Program-made: the position numbers and the translations under genes | Notes under the pieces: generated by a model | Told to the model about the DNA's origin: nothing | The model's database searches: none | What the model saw: the letters and a program-made list of their open reading frames with translations, nothing else | Virus record (IMG/VR): IMGVR_UViG_3300033388_003385 | Coordinates: 1 to 57,065 of that record | Reading direction: 5' to 3' (one strand) | Length of the DNA stretch: 57,065 nt | From: a virus | In this document: piece by piece, positions 47,901 to 57,065 of the stretch | How positions within the stretch are numbered: the first letter of the stretch is position 1 | Layout of the letters: each line of letters starts with the position of its first letter

Positions 47901-50900
47901 CGAGTAGTATTTAAGGTCGTCTTGGAAGATATCATTTTCCAGGCGCGCTTTGAAGTCGCTCATTCCGCGGCCAGCCTCGAACAGCTTGGCATATCGCTCG
48001 TTCTTTTCCGCTTTATACAGCGGCGTGAGTACCGCATTCGCCAACCAGCCGATATCTTTTTTTACCCCTTTTTCTCTGGGTTGTTCACCAAAGAACGTTT
48101 GTATCCAGGACTGCGCGTTACCCAGGAACCCTTTACCCGCGTCCGCGGTAGGGGTCGGTTTTTCACGGTACTGCACAGCCTCCCGCGCTGCCTCACGAAT
48201 GGGTCCACGCTCCGCAATCTCACCGCCGACGATTTTATCATAGAGATTATACAGCCGGTCGCGATCCGTCGTTAACTTGACGAACGCCTTTACCCGTCGC
48301 AGTAGCCGTCCGAAGATACGCCGGATAGCCCCGGACACTCCTTTCCCGGAGTTCACGTATTCGATAAACTTATTCGCCCGCTTCTCAGCGTTTGGTTCAG
48401 CTTTATCGATGGTTTCCAGCTCATTTGGCGTAAGTAACAAATCCTCAGCTGCGTGCATCGCCTCATGTACTGCGGTGTCGGTCGGGTCCGCTTGCTTATC
48501 AACGATCTTAATGAGTCCTTTGCTATAACTGCCGACCATAGGCTCAGCGCCGCGCAGGACTTGGTCAACAAACTCCAGATCCTTGGCAACCTCAGCGCCC
48601 AACAGCTTCCGCACTAGATTGCGAATCCGCAACTTATCGGCGGCGGATGCCTTGGGCAATGCCTCAGCTAGCGCGTCAGCAGTAGGCTCGCGGAATTGCG
48701 TCTTGCGCGCTTCATCGATCTCAGCTTTAAGGTCCATAAGCTGTTTCAGCTTCTCATACTGCTCAGTGACAAACTCAGCCACTTCCTTATTGTAGCCGAC
48801 CATCGCAGCGGCCTGGCCGCGGTCTGTCATCCCGTCGACAAGGTCAATGCCCTGGTCAAGAGCGTGGAAGATAGCGTCGATATTCTTCTCATATTCACCG
48901 AGTCGTTCACGAATGGCGTTATCGACAAGGTCGATTTCCTGCTGTAGCTGGAGCCAGCGCGGGATCGGCGACGCCGTGTCGACATCAAACTCCAATTCGC
49001 CTTCCGTCTCTACTGTCGGCAACACGTCGGCTTTCTCTTCTGCCTTACGGCGCATGCTTATCTCAAAGCCTTGGCTTCCGCGATACGAGTCATACCCGCC
49101 GCCCTGCGGCCATGCTGGCTTGCCGGTTATTGCCGCGGGTTTTTCACCACTTTGCAATTCTTCGTTGAGCTGTTCTTGTTCGTCGATCAGCTTATCCAGT
49201 TCTTTCGACTCGGAGAATGGCGCATCCATCAGCTTCTTAAGTTCAGCTGCGGCCTCTGCATTCTCTTTGAACTGCGTCTGGATCTTCTTCCTGGTGGCAG
49301 GCATGTTGCGAACCATTCGCGGCACGGCAGAAAGCAATCCTTCGCCAACCGAGAAGGCACCGTCTGCGGTGTACAGGTTGGGCACTTTAATTGATGGGAT
49401 TTGGTATTTGAAGTAAACCCCGCCGTCACGCGCCGAGCTGGTTACGGCGTCGATTCGCACCTCTACGCCATTAATCGTGAGGTTGAACGTTTCGCGCCCT
49501 GGGCGAGCCTCTAAGGTCTTTTCTGCTTGGTCAACGAGTTTGTTGATGTATTCGGCAGCTGCCTTGCCCTTATACGAACGTCCATTGTGGACCAAGGTAG
49601 GTTCCTCGACGTCCATCGACTTCTTATATTTCTCAGTCAGCTTATCGAACGAAGAAAGCACCCTGTCCTGGTCTTTTGCAATTGAGGTTTTCCAACTGTA
49701 ATCAATGGCGATCTTGTCCTTCTTCCGGCGGTGTGCGCGCTCAAGCAACTGGAGTTCTTTCACGCGAGCGTCTACTCCAACCTTACGCCGAGCTGCTGGG
49801 TTGCCGGAGAAGAGGGCAGAGGCTTCGGCAAAGCTCAGTTCAGAATCATTATCTTCAGCCAGCGTCCGGGCCTCTGTCCCTTTCATCCCCTGGTTGATAA
49901 AGCGCTGCTTGCGCTCAAGCATTTGGTACATACCGGCATCAAGAGTTTTCTCGACGCCATAGCGCACGATCTCAACACCGCCGTACTTCTTGACCATCTC
50001 CGGCAATGCAAACATGTTACCCTGGCGGATAATCCGCCCTTCGCGCTGTTCCATGTCGGCTGGTCTATATGGTGCATCTATATGGTGCAGGGCTGCTAAA
50101 CGTTCTTGGATGTTTGCACCAATACCCATACGTGGGGTACTTCCGATCACGACACGGATCTTACCTTCGTTGACTTGGTCGAATAAGAATTCACGCTTTG
50201 TTTGCGTGCTATAGTCGGAGATAACAGCAATTTCATCCTCGGGGACGCCTTTACGAACAAGCTCAGCCTTCAGCTCATCCCAAGCATTGAATAACTCTTT
50301 ACCCTCTTCATCAAGAGCGCGGTAAGTATCCAGGAATACAGCCTGAACACCATCTTCTTTATCATACTTCTTGTAGCGCTCCGTAATCTCAGACGCCGCC
50401 CGCATGAGCTTGGAATTAGGGTCTGCTGGCAATGTGGGGTCAACCAACCGCATATCGACAGTAGATTTGCGCCCAAGACCAAAGATAACCAGGGGAATAT
50501 GTGAGTTCTCTTTCTTCTCTTTGCCCGAGAGGTTTTCAAACCATTCATAGAGTTCGCCAAGGAACTGCGTGTACTCTTCCAGGTTGGGAGTGCGGTCAAG
50601 TTTGATCGTTTGCGGGGTGCCACCTTGAATAGCTGGGCGTGGCACATCTTTAAGATCCTCGGGCAAGATAACATCAGCTGCTTCCTGGAACATTGTCGCC
50701 AGCTCCGGCGCATTCAGGAATGAGGCAAAGCGCTCGATCTGTCGGAACCGTCCAGCCGCGTCTATTTCCAAGCCTGCCACGGTCTGGGTAAATGCTGTAG
50801 CAAACTCATCAAACTTCTCAATACCCCAATCCCGCAGTATTTGCGGGTTGACGTAACGAACCATATTCCACAGCTCGGCCAGAGTATTGGTAACGGGGGT

Positions 50901-53900
50901 GCCTGTTGCCAGCACAATGTTTTTGCCGCCGGTCTTATCCCGAACGTGTTGCAGCTTGATCGAAAGGCTGGAAGCTTTTTGGCTAAAGCCCGTGTCCAGC
51001 CCTTTAACGTTCTCCATCTGCGTCAAGAAGAAGTTCTTTTTATACAAGTGTGCTTCATCCAGGAACACCGCATCAACGCCGAGATCTTCGAAGAAGACCG
51101 TATCGTCAACTTTACGGTCAAGTAGTTTTTTTAACCTGTCTTCAAGGCTCTTTTTGGCCGATTCTAGCTGTTTTACTCCTGGGGACTTCTTACCATCACG
51201 TTCTGCGCCTTCGCGAATGGCATCTTCCAATTCATCCAACTGCCCGCGGATATGCGCTTGGATACGTGCAGGGTCATCCGGGATCAGATCAAACTGCGAA
51301 TGACTTACGACGATGATGTCGTAATCACCGGTCGCAACTCGCGACATAAACGTTTTGCGGTTCTGCGCGCTCATGTCCTTTCTTGTAACCTGGAGAACCT
51401 TTGCCGAAGGATATAGCTTAGGAATGAACTTGGAGAATTGCTCAATCGTAGAGTTCTGCACAACGATCAGGGATTTATCCGCAAGCCCCATGCGTTTCAT
51501 TTCCATAGCCGCCGTAACCATCACGCCGGTCTTGCCCGCGCCCACGGCATGAGCCAGCAATGTCGGCTTTTGCAGGATTCTGTTAACTGCAACGCGCTGG
51601 TAATCACGCAGGATGTATGGTTTATCGTCAACCACAGAGGATGCCCCTGGGTACACATTCCTGTCATACATCTGCGTGTACTTTCGCGGGACAACTGCGT
51701 TAAACTTCTCGTTGTAGATCTTCTCCAGCTCTTGTGCCGACTCCTTGTCGGCTTTGACCCATTCGACGAACTTCTTTCGAATCGTATCGAGCATGGCGCG
51801 TGCAGCAAGAGTGCCTTCCGCATCTTTGACCCTGGACTTCCCGTCAGGTCCAGTTGTATAGACGGTCGGTTGTTTGCCGTTAAGCGCAGCCGTGATCAAC
51901 TTCTCTGCCGTCAAAGTCCCGGAGGCATATTCAGTATTATTTGCGGTAGAGCCCTTGCCGTCCGCAGCGTCAATGCTCCATAGGTTCTGTACGCCTTCCC
52001 GCCCGGACGGCGTCAAGGTGATCGTCGAACGTCGTGATTTGAAAAGATCACGCACCCATCTGGTATAGATGGAGCTTGGCACCCACTGAGAGCCCAGCCG
52101 CAAGCTAATCTCCTGGATCTCCTTATCAACGGGCTGCAAAGGTTTCAACGCGTCGACGTTTCTATCGTAATCGGGGTTCTCCTTTGCGGACTCTGTCGCC
52201 TCGGCAAGCTTTTTGCGCACATTACCGCTCAGGTATTCGTCGCGAGTTTCAATCTGCCCGGTCTGCGGATTGCGGTAGAAATCGGGAGATCCCAGCAATT
52301 CTACCTCAGCCGCATCCGGCGTCATGCCTGTAAGCTCGGTCACGTATTGCATATCGATATTGTTTCGATATGCAATACTGATAGCAGCAGCATCCAGCGC
52401 GTTGTCGGCTTTTTTCGGTTCCTGCCAAGGGTGCTGAACCCGTTTGGTGAAGATAGGGCCTTTAGAATATTCCTTTACAAAGACAATTCTGCCCTTCTTC
52501 TTCACTGTCTTTGGTGTGACTTCTTCGACCGAGAGCACTAGCGGGTATTCAGGGTCTGTGCTTAGAAAACTATGCCTACGGTTGTTTCCGAATTCGCCAT
52601 GTTTCTTGACGTGTTTGTCGTAAGCGTCATTCAACTTCTTGCGCTGCGCCTCAATCTGCTTGTCAGTCGCTTCAGAGGATTTTTCCAGCGAGATCAGAGC
52701 TTTGACGTTCTCACGCACCGGCACATACGTCTTAGCCCGCTCCACTTGCAACTTGTTGTCTCCCCAGGCAACAGGCTGCAACCTGCCCGCGCGGATCTCG
52801 TAGACCTTCCCGCCTTTAACCTGGATGGAATATTCCTTGCCTTTTGCCAATGCGCCTACTTCTGCGTCGGAGTCGCGGATCACGGCAGTTTTGCTTTTGC
52901 CCAACACGTCTTTCGGGAACTGAGTAATTGCCTTGTCCAGGGACTGTTTAACGTCTGTACCTGGGACTACTTCAAGGTTAGGCGTGTCTGCGCGGTACAT
53001 CGAGCCCGTGAGTGCCAACCGCCCGAGAAGCATCTCAGGGTTTGCCGCGTAATATTCGTTGATAGAGACATCGCCCTTTTTGTCATATGTCGGGATGGCC
53101 TTTGTTTCTACCCAAGGCTGGGCTGCTGTTGTCGGTGCTCCGTCACGCTTACGCAAGACGATCATATCCGTCACAACCTCGGTGCCTGCACTCTTCTTGA
53201 ATGTGGTGTCCGGCAAACGAACAGCGCCGACGAGTTCAGCGCGTTCAGCGAGATAGCGACGTTGTTTGATGTTGCTGTCCATAGTCCCTGTACTGGTAAT
53301 AGCGACAACCAAACCTCCAGGCTTCACGGCATCGAGCGCGCGAGCGAAGAAATAGTTGTGCAGAGACATCGTAGGATACGCCTTGTCGTATGGCCCCTTC
53401 TCATGGAAGGGGAAGTTGCCGATCACCATATCCAAGGAGTTGTCCGGGATGTCGGTATCCTCAAGCCCCTTCACGTGGACCTCGGCCTGCGGATACAGTT
53501 TCTCCAGCATACCGCCGGTAACCTTGTCCATCTCGACAGCGACCATGTCCGTCTTCTTCGCCACGTTATCGGGGGTGAGCCCCATAAAGTGACCGACACC
53601 AGCGCCGAATTCACCCACACGTCCACCTTTGAAGCCCAGATGCTCGGCAAGATCCCATGCCCCTTCAATAATACTGCGCTCGGTATAGTGTGCGTTCAGT
53701 ACAGATCGTGCCGCCGCGTCAATTTCTACTTGCGTCAGCAGGTCGGCAAGCTGCTCGTAGTATTTACCCCACTTCTTCGACCATTTTTCATCATAGCCAA
53801 AAGGCTTATACCCACGCTTTGCCTTGATAAGGTGAGCTTGGGCTTTCTCTTTGTCGAAAAGCCCCGCAAGTCCTCCCCAGCCGACGTATTTAGCCAACGT

Positions 53901-56900
53901 CTTCTTTTCTTTCGGGGATGGCAGGCGATCGGCCTTTTGCAGCTTCTTCAATAGAGCGATAGCGCTTAGGTTCGCTTTCGTCTTGGAGACATCGCCGCCG
54001 ACGATAAGTACATCTTCAGGGGCAATGCGGTGGTTCTTTTCGGCAGGAGTTAGTCTTGCAGGCTTCTCTTGAACCGGCTCAATTTCGCCTTCAACCTTGG
54101 CGACAACGGCGGTTGGCTCATCTCTGTCTCGGGGTACACGATCTCTCTCAGTACGAGCTCGCTTGCCTCTTGTTTCGACATCCCGCCCTGTATCAGCTGG
54201 TACTCCTGGCCCCACGCCTGTTGCGTCTTTTTGTCCAGGTAGTTTTCTAGCGGCTTTGTCCCGTCCTTCTTCAGGAGTCGGGCCAGCCTTAGCGGCTGCT
54301 CTTCTTCCAGCCACTCCAGGTGCTTCCACCACATCGGGCTTTCGTTCATCTCTAACGTCGACATCAACAGGTTCCTCTTCCTTACTTATAATAGACTCTT
54401 TCCCGACGCCCTTGTCAACGATTTTGAGGATAGCCTTCGCCTCTTTCCTGGTCACGTCCTGCATGTCATCGCCGAATTCTGACTGCTCGGCTGCACCCTG
54501 CCACCAGGAGACGAGGTAGGGCTTTGCTTTATCGCCGAACACATCAATCATGTTCTTGGCGTATTCAGCAAAATTGCGGATGCCTGCTTCTGCGTAGATC
54601 ACAGTCAGCTCGATACCATCGCTCATCAACGTAGGGTCGATCCCTACGCCAAGGTGGCCAAACTTCTTTTGCATCTTCTTCTTCAGCTCTTCCGCCCGAG
54701 CCTGCTTCTCTTCAGAGAGATTAGAAAGGAAACCGGCCTCCCGTTTCGCTTTAACCTCTTTCGCCTTTTTCTTGATCTGTTCAGCTTTTGAAGGCTCCGC
54801 GGGTTTTTTTATAAGTGGCTTCGCAATCGGCTTCGGTACTGGTTCCGGCGTCGGTGCAACTTCGGCCTCTTCCGCCTTTAGCTCTCTAACTCGCTTGGGC
54901 TCCGCAGTCTCCAGCTTCTCTGCCAAGGCATCACGTGCCCACTTATTAAACTTATATGCCTCAAGCACTTTAACAGGAACGTCCCGCCCCTCTTTAAGGG
55001 CTTGTTTCACCTGTTTAGGATGTGCGCTCTTTTTGATAGCTATTTCATTTACATCGGTTACGTCCTCGACATATTCAGACGGTGTCAACATCCACGGTTC
55101 TTCCGCCTTTGAAGGCTTCACTTCCCCTAGCTCTTGCTCTGTCGCCGCAATCTCTTCCTCAGTAATATCCACTTGCTCAGCAGGCGCGGCCATTTCCTCT
55201 ACTGGCGCAGGTTCAGGCTCCACCAGAGCCGCCGCTTCCGGGACGGCCTGGGCTGCGCGGGCTAACTCAAACTCTTCCATACGTTGCGATTCTTCCGGCG
55301 TTGCCGTGATTTCACGTTCCGCGCGCAACTCCTCGAATGGCTGTTGCAACCCTTGTTGAGCACGTTCGTAATCAGACCGCAATTGCCGCCCTGGTTCGCC
55401 GGAGATATCCTCTTCAGCAAGTAATGCAGCTTGCTGAACATCGTTCCCGGCGGCGCGCATATACTCAACCCAAGCTTGCGGCCCGACTTCGTCGCGCAAA
55501 GCAGCGACTTCCATTTCATCAAAAGAGACCTCAGGCGCAACCGCTTGCGGGGGAATGGGGGGTGCTTCTGGGGGGATTGGCTGTTGTGCGGCTGGTTGTT
55601 CTGCTCCTAACCCAAACAGGATATCATCCACATCGCTTTCGGGCGGTACGAACTCCAGGCCTTCCGCTTCAGCCGTCGATTCCGGCGATGCCGGGGCTGG
55701 ATCGACCGTTTGCCCGGTGGCCATATCGACAGGTTCTTGCGGCGTTTCTGCACCCTCATCCAGCCCGTGCTGTTGTTCCGTTTCCGTGGTTGAATCAGAG
55801 AACGGTTGTAGCGTACCCTCATCGATCATATCGACCGGCGCTTTTTGTGAGCGCTCAGCCGTTTTAGCTGCGAGCCGTCGTAGCCCGCGCCCGGTTGCGG
55901 ACGCCCCGCCGAACATTCCACCGGCAAGACCGCCGGATGCTGAGGCCTCGGCCCAGTTCATGAATTGTTCTTTCGTAGCGATGCGGAATTCCGGGTCATT
56001 GATCTCTTGGTTGAGCGAGCCTAGGAACTCCTGGAACCCTTCTTGCCCGGCTTCAGTTCCGACAGAATCCCATAGCGCCCCAGCGGCGCGACGAGTAAGC
56101 CCGCGCTTGCCCAGGTCGGCGACCTTAGAGCGAACTGCTCCGGAGAAAATCTTATTCAGCTTCGGCGTCACACCAAACGCACTCTCTGAAAGGCCCGAGA
56201 CGAGGCCCAGCGCCAACGAGGAGACCGGCGCATCGATTCCCCGTTCTTTGAGCTCACCGTACATCCCGCCGCCTTCCATGGCTGTACCGGCAATCGTTGT
56301 ACCCAGGAACGCCCCACCGCGTTTTGCGAGGTGATTGTGCAGTTGCCGTTTAGCGAGTTCACGCGCCGTTTTGTGACTGACGCCCTTCTTGAGGTGTTGC
56401 GCCGCCATCTTCGCGAGTGCCTGCTTAATCGCGCCGCGCGAGAAGAAACCACCGATAGCCCCGGCGGGGATCGCGACCACATCATCCGGACCAATGCCGG
56501 GGACGGCCTGCGACCCGATAGCCGCACCAGCTGCGGACGTCAGCGCCATCTCAGTTAGCGACGGCAGGAACTCACCGATCGTACCAGCGGCCCACGTTCC
56601 CAGGTTCTCGACAGAGCCGAAGGCCCCTTGCTTGGGATCGGCGGAAAAGAACTTTTGCACAGTCCGCGGGTTTTCCGCAGCTTCGCGCATTTGCTCCTGA
56701 TAGCCTTCAAACGACCGTTGCGCCCCGAGCTCATCGCCGGTGAGCTTACGCATCGCGCCCAGGAACCCGTGACCTGTGGCTTGTAGATTATCAATACCGG
56801 AAAGAAGCCCGCGCGTGAACTCTGAGCGCCCGGCAAGGTTTTTCGCCGCGATCTGCTCGGTTTCGATTGCCTGTTGCTCTTCTTCTTGGGCAAATTCATC

Positions 56901-56927
56901 TGCAAGCCACTGAGTACGATCACTCAT
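44961..56927 (-). CDS. Giant polyvalent virion protein: methylase-like, helicase, metalloprotease-motif and LPD38-like parts, 3,988 aa
   Basis: Start ATG 56925-56927 follows GGAG. In order: an N-terminal Gly/Ala-rich membrane-active region (residues about 80-350, EAGQEGFQEFLG); Glu/Pro/Ala linkers; YVGWGGL (about 1040); an N6-methylase-like domain with GEFGAGVGHFMG (about 1102) and GNFPFHEKGPYD (about 1169, altered from N-P-P-Y); an SF2/SNF2-type helicase with AHAVGAGKTG (about 1795), VFLDEAHLYK (about 1958) and QREGRIIRQGN (about 2296); VHEAMHAAEDLLL (HExxH, about 2820); and a helical, hydrophobic LPD38-like C-terminus (about 3500-3900). This layout occurs in large phage polyvalent/DarB-like proteins that are packaged and injected to protect or process incoming DNA. 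Whether methylase is active is doubtful because of the altered motif. Confidence 0.85.
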   Translation of the reverse strand: MSDRTQWLADEFAQEEEQQAIETEQIAAKNLAGRSEFTRGLLSGIDNLQATGHGFLGAMRKLTGDELGAQRSFEGYQEQMREAAENPRTVQKFFSADPKQGAFGSVENLGTWAAGTIGEFLPSLTEMALTSAAGAAIGSQAVPGIGPDDVVAIPAGAIGGFFSRGAIKQALAKMAAQHLKKGVSHKTARELAKRQLHNHLAKRGGAFLGTTIAGTAMEGGGMYGELKERGIDAPVSSLALGLVSGLSESAFGVTPKLNKIFSGAVRSKVADLGKRGLTRRAAGALWDSVGTEAGQEGFQEFLGSLNQEINDPEFRIATKEQFMNWAEASASGGLAGGMFGGASATGRGLRRLAAKTAERSQKAPVDMIDEGTLQPFSDSTTETEQQHGLDEGAETPQEPVDMATGQTVDPAPASPESTAEAEGLEFVPPESDVDDILFGLGAEQPAAQQPIPPEAPPIPPQAVAPEVSFDEMEVAALRDEVGPQAWVEYMRAAGNDVQQAALLAEEDISGEPGRQLRSDYERAQQGLQQPFEELRAEREITATPEESQRMEEFELARAAQAVPEAAALVEPEPAPVEEMAAPAEQVDITEEEIAATEQELGEVKPSKAEEPWMLTPSEYVEDVTDVNEIAIKKSAHPKQVKQALKEGRDVPVKVLEAYKFNKWARDALAEKLETAEPKRVRELKAEEAEVAPTPEPVPKPIAKPLIKKPAEPSKAEQIKKKAKEVKAKREAGFLSNLSEEKQARAEELKKKMQKKFGHLGVGIDPTLMSDGIELTVIYAEAGIRNFAEYAKNMIDVFGDKAKPYLVSWWQGAAEQSEFGDDMQDVTRKEAKAILKIVDKGVGKESIISKEEEPVDVDVRDERKPDVVEAPGVAGRRAAAKAGPTPEEGRDKAARKLPGQKDATGVGPGVPADTGRDVETRGKRARTERDRVPRDRDEPTAVVAKVEGEIEPVQEKPARLTPAEKNHRIAPEDVLIVGGDVSKTKANLSAIALLKKLQKADRLPSPKEKKTLAKYVGWGGLAGLFDKEKAQAHLIKAKRGYKPFGYDEKWSKKWGKYYEQLADLLTQVEIDAAARSVLNAHYTERSIIEGAWDLAEHLGFKGGRVGEFGAGVGHFMGLTPDNVAKKTDMVAVEMDKVTGGMLEKLYPQAEVHVKGLEDTDIPDNSLDMVIGNFPFHEKGPYDKAYPTMSLHNYFFARALDAVKPGGLVVAITSTGTMDSNIKQRRYLAERAELVGAVRLPDTTFKKSAGTEVVTDMIVLRKRDGAPTTAAQPWVETKAIPTYDKKGDVSINEYYAANPEMLLGRLALTGSMYRADTPNLEVVPGTDVKQSLDKAITQFPKDVLGKSKTAVIRDSDAEVGALAKGKEYSIQVKGGKVYEIRAGRLQPVAWGDNKLQVERAKTYVPVRENVKALISLEKSSEATDKQIEAQRKKLNDAYDKHVKKHGEFGNNRRHSFLSTDPEYPLVLSVEEVTPKTVKKKGRIVFVKEYSKGPIFTKRVQHPWQEPKKADNALDAAAISIAYRNNIDMQYVTELTGMTPDAAEVELLGSPDFYRNPQTGQIETRDEYLSGNVRKKLAEATESAKENPDYDRNVDALKPLQPVDKEIQEISLRLGSQWVPSSIYTRWVRDLFKSRRSTITLTPSGREGVQNLWSIDAADGKGSTANNTEYASGTLTAEKLITAALNGKQPTVYTTGPDGKSRVKDAEGTLAARAMLDTIRKKFVEWVKADKESAQELEKIYNEKFNAVVPRKYTQMYDRNVYPGASSVVDDKPYILRDYQRVAVNRILQKPTLLAHAVGAGKTGVMVTAAMEMKRMGLADKSLIVVQNSTIEQFSKFIPKLYPSAKVLQVTRKDMSAQNRKTFMSRVATGDYDIIVVSHSQFDLIPDDPARIQAHIRGQLDELEDAIREGAERDGKKSPGVKQLESAKKSLEDRLKKLLDRKVDDTVFFEDLGVDAVFLDEAHLYKKNFFLTQMENVKGLDTGFSQKASSLSIKLQHVRDKTGGKNIVLATGTPVTNTLAELWNMVRYVNPQILRDWGIEKFDEFATAFTQTVAGLEIDAAGRFRQIERFASFLNAPELATMFQEAADVILPEDLKDVPRPAIQGGTPQTIKLDRTPNLEEYTQFLGELYEWFENLSGKEKKENSHIPLVIFGLGRKSTVDMRLVDPTLPADPNSKLMRAASEITERYKKYDKEDGVQAVFLDTYRALDEEGKELFNAWDELKAELVRKGVPEDEIAVISDYSTQTKREFLFDQVNEGKIRVVIGSTPRMGIGANIQERLAALHHIDAPYRPADMEQREGRIIRQGNMFALPEMVKKYGGVEIVRYGVEKTLDAGMYQMLERKQRFINQGMKGTEARTLAEDNDSELSFAEASALFSGNPAARRKVGVDARVKELQLLERAHRRKKDKIAIDYSWKTSIAKDQDRVLSSFDKLTEKYKKSMDVEEPTLVHNGRSYKGKAAAEYINKLVDQAEKTLEARPGRETFNLTINGVEVRIDAVTSSARDGGVYFKYQIPSIKVPNLYTADGAFSVGEGLLSAVPRMVRNMPATRKKIQTQFKENAEAAAELKKLMDAPFSESKELDKLIDEQEQLNEELQSGEKPAAITGKPAWPQGGGYDSYRGSQGFEISMRRKAEEKADVLPTVETEGELEFDVDTASPIPRWLQLQQEIDLVDNAIRERLGEYEKNIDAIFHALDQGIDLVDGMTDRGQAAAMVGYNKEVAEFVTEQYEKLKQLMDLKAEIDEARKTQFREPTADALAEALPKASAADKLRIRNLVRKLLGAEVAKDLEFVDQVLRGAEPMVGSYSKGLIKIVDKQADPTDTAVHEAMHAAEDLLLTPNELETIDKAEPNAEKRANKFIEYVNSGKGVSGAIRRIFGRLLRRVKAFVKLTTDRDRLYNLYDKIVGGEIAERGPIREAAREAVQYREKPTPTADAGKGFLGNAQSWIQTFFGEQPREKGVKKDIGWLANAVLTPLYKAEKNERYAKLFEAGRGMSDFKARLENDIFQDDLKYYSNLAKTDPAGFKKVEQYLLEMDREAMGYKVKQNEDGQFEVYKPSGYKLKGIFKTEAAAWRAAVAGEVNDLITHKQFTQEQADAVAAWRRITNRTYDELSQFIGGVAKEMEAVGLDPTKIEADDGTTVDLFDALREMGDRRGHYFPRQRGGGRFQALAKKGNDVDMRIFDTPIGRRAWTSTMRHKGYAVTWKRTERPSEQAFLDLDLVAMNDMIQQALDSAEFSEERQIADLKDMGITSKKIEYKRKDGGVDDYMILTTPFKEAYNEVFKDFGGKYFEIQGEEGKAWHFKDPSQTLESDLANRLLRLKLEERTPVRLIAQALVNQIAKQVESRGSRAAKIGRLGATGEQVIRGYDEDSRRVISKYVKGVAGGTAKTNFAKQAQKIMTGTEESWAEYREVNKPDGFDKMTGKAKQDALSSLWEDYRKLVSDRRIDSAKQPNLYEESTSFTRELLRNEEPAERIMGVAKGLAAMKYLTGIAPGVVNLTAMVTNVPAAMRAYANIPLRKGLRYVGEGMKIFSQGLAHETRGIGGGIKDADMHAAYEEMRNRNYDEALFNREAMEQIQGKLGRGADTFMRIFMYPFAITERVNRGGTVMGIYSAMRDQAGKTEFTPAERADAIDKAIKITDKAHGLYGKVNRPKAVRGSGLGAQALQSAYTFKTYTHNYFQLLASIYEKKDHKALAYAILAPTLLGGAGAAIPVTVVRAVFSAFGLDAPDQPEEKIYGWLRDTMGEPAEKLARQGVPSLAGFNLSGSLAVDIGAPRSFGDFLGAPYSVYKDLTQGAASLMRGDALKGVERMLPRALGAPVKGYREWSEGVTTRTNQPVFYGEDRLKASNFEFLLRSLQFNPSNISYMRDRQWRDKRAAGAFSDRRTELYAQMRRALLKNDTGALGRTINDMEAYNAAVRRQRNKAIPLVTRRTIKSAVTRMRTPPRQEKIRAGLAERAEEESLLELEPEEVIEGRPTIRGRARRTRGRGRGSRRR

Positions 56928-56931
56928 TATA

Positions 56932-57065
56932 TTATCTCCGCGTCCGTCGCGTAGGAGCTTTTCGTTCTACCGCCGTCCTCGTTCCTTTCACATCCGCGAT
57001 TACGGCAAGGACTTCATCAAGGTCGAGGTTAAGGTACTTGTATGTACGGGCGATTTCATCATTCG
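56932..57065 (-). CDS. 3' end of the 710-aa internal virion protein (junction copy)
   Basis: This is the continuation of the gene at 1-2113 across the circle. The last codons read into TAA at 56932-56934, 5 nt before the giant gene start codon. Bases 56952-57065 duplicate bases 1-114. Confidence 0.75.
   Translation of the reverse strand, partial: NDEIARTYKYLNLDLDEVLAVIADVKGTRTAVERKAPTRRTRR
56952..57065. repeat. Terminal direct repeat, right copy
   Basis: Identical to 1-114; see the left copy. Removing it gives a circle of about 56,951 bp. Confidence 0.95.

Overview
The window is a complete circular temperate phage genome. Its first 114 bases recur exactly as its last 114 bases, and one reading frame runs through that junction, so the unique circle is about 56,951 bp. 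It encodes a small and large terminase, a podovirus-type portal, scaffold, HK97-like coat protein, short-tail adaptors, a repeat-built tail fibre and a 3,988-residue polyvalent virion protein. There are no tail tube, sheath or tape-measure genes, so this looks like a short-tailed phage. A tyrosine integrase and an attP carrying the 3' half of a tRNA-Pro(GGG) gene, including CCA, show that it is temperate and has a bacterial host. The host cannot be named from the sequence.

Layout. (1) Minus strand, 17180 down to 1 and on around the circle to 44961: a late virion operon (portal, scaffold, coat, adaptors, fibre, nozzle-like tail protein, a 710-residue internal protein, the giant protein), from a TTGACA-N17-TACAAT promoter to a terminator at 44819-44852. 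(2) Plus strand, 17374-21461: an accessory island with an HTH gene, a membrane/coiled-coil gene, a 36-nt-period repeat array, a tRNA-Leu-like gene, a terminator and small zinc-ribbon or membrane proteins. (3) Minus, 26289-21403: the packaging operon, with a promoter like the portal one; both carry paired TGTACA boxes over the -10. (4) Plus, 26480-37276: early genes including an Xre-type regulator, a possible small RNA, RNA ligase, attP and integrase, excisionase-like HTH, annealing recombinase, SSB and replication initiation proteins. (5) Minus, 44587-37251: a lysogenic or accessory operon.

The most interesting content is in region 5 and the island. Three arrays (18265-18653, 37304-38010, 39039-39554) share one architecture: two alternating 10-nt repeats, GARTGAACYA and GANAGCACCA in RNA sense, separated by unique 8-9-nt spacers, repeating every 36 nt. 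Two of them flank a 333-residue Nop/IS110-like protein gene at 38014-39015. This matches the TIGR-Tas class of RNA-guided DNA-binding systems (tandem interspaced guide RNA arrays, 36-nt tigRNAs, Nop-domain Tas protein). The protein has no visible RuvC or HNH domain, so it is TasA-like. The array-tasA-array block lies in one apparent transcription unit with a radical SAM gene and an AAA+ ATPase gene. A third array about 20 kb away is followed directly by the unusual tRNA-like gene. Roughly 43 dual-spacer units are present in total.

The phage lacks a recognisable DNA polymerase and endolysin, so replication probably uses host polymerase and lysis is unassigned.
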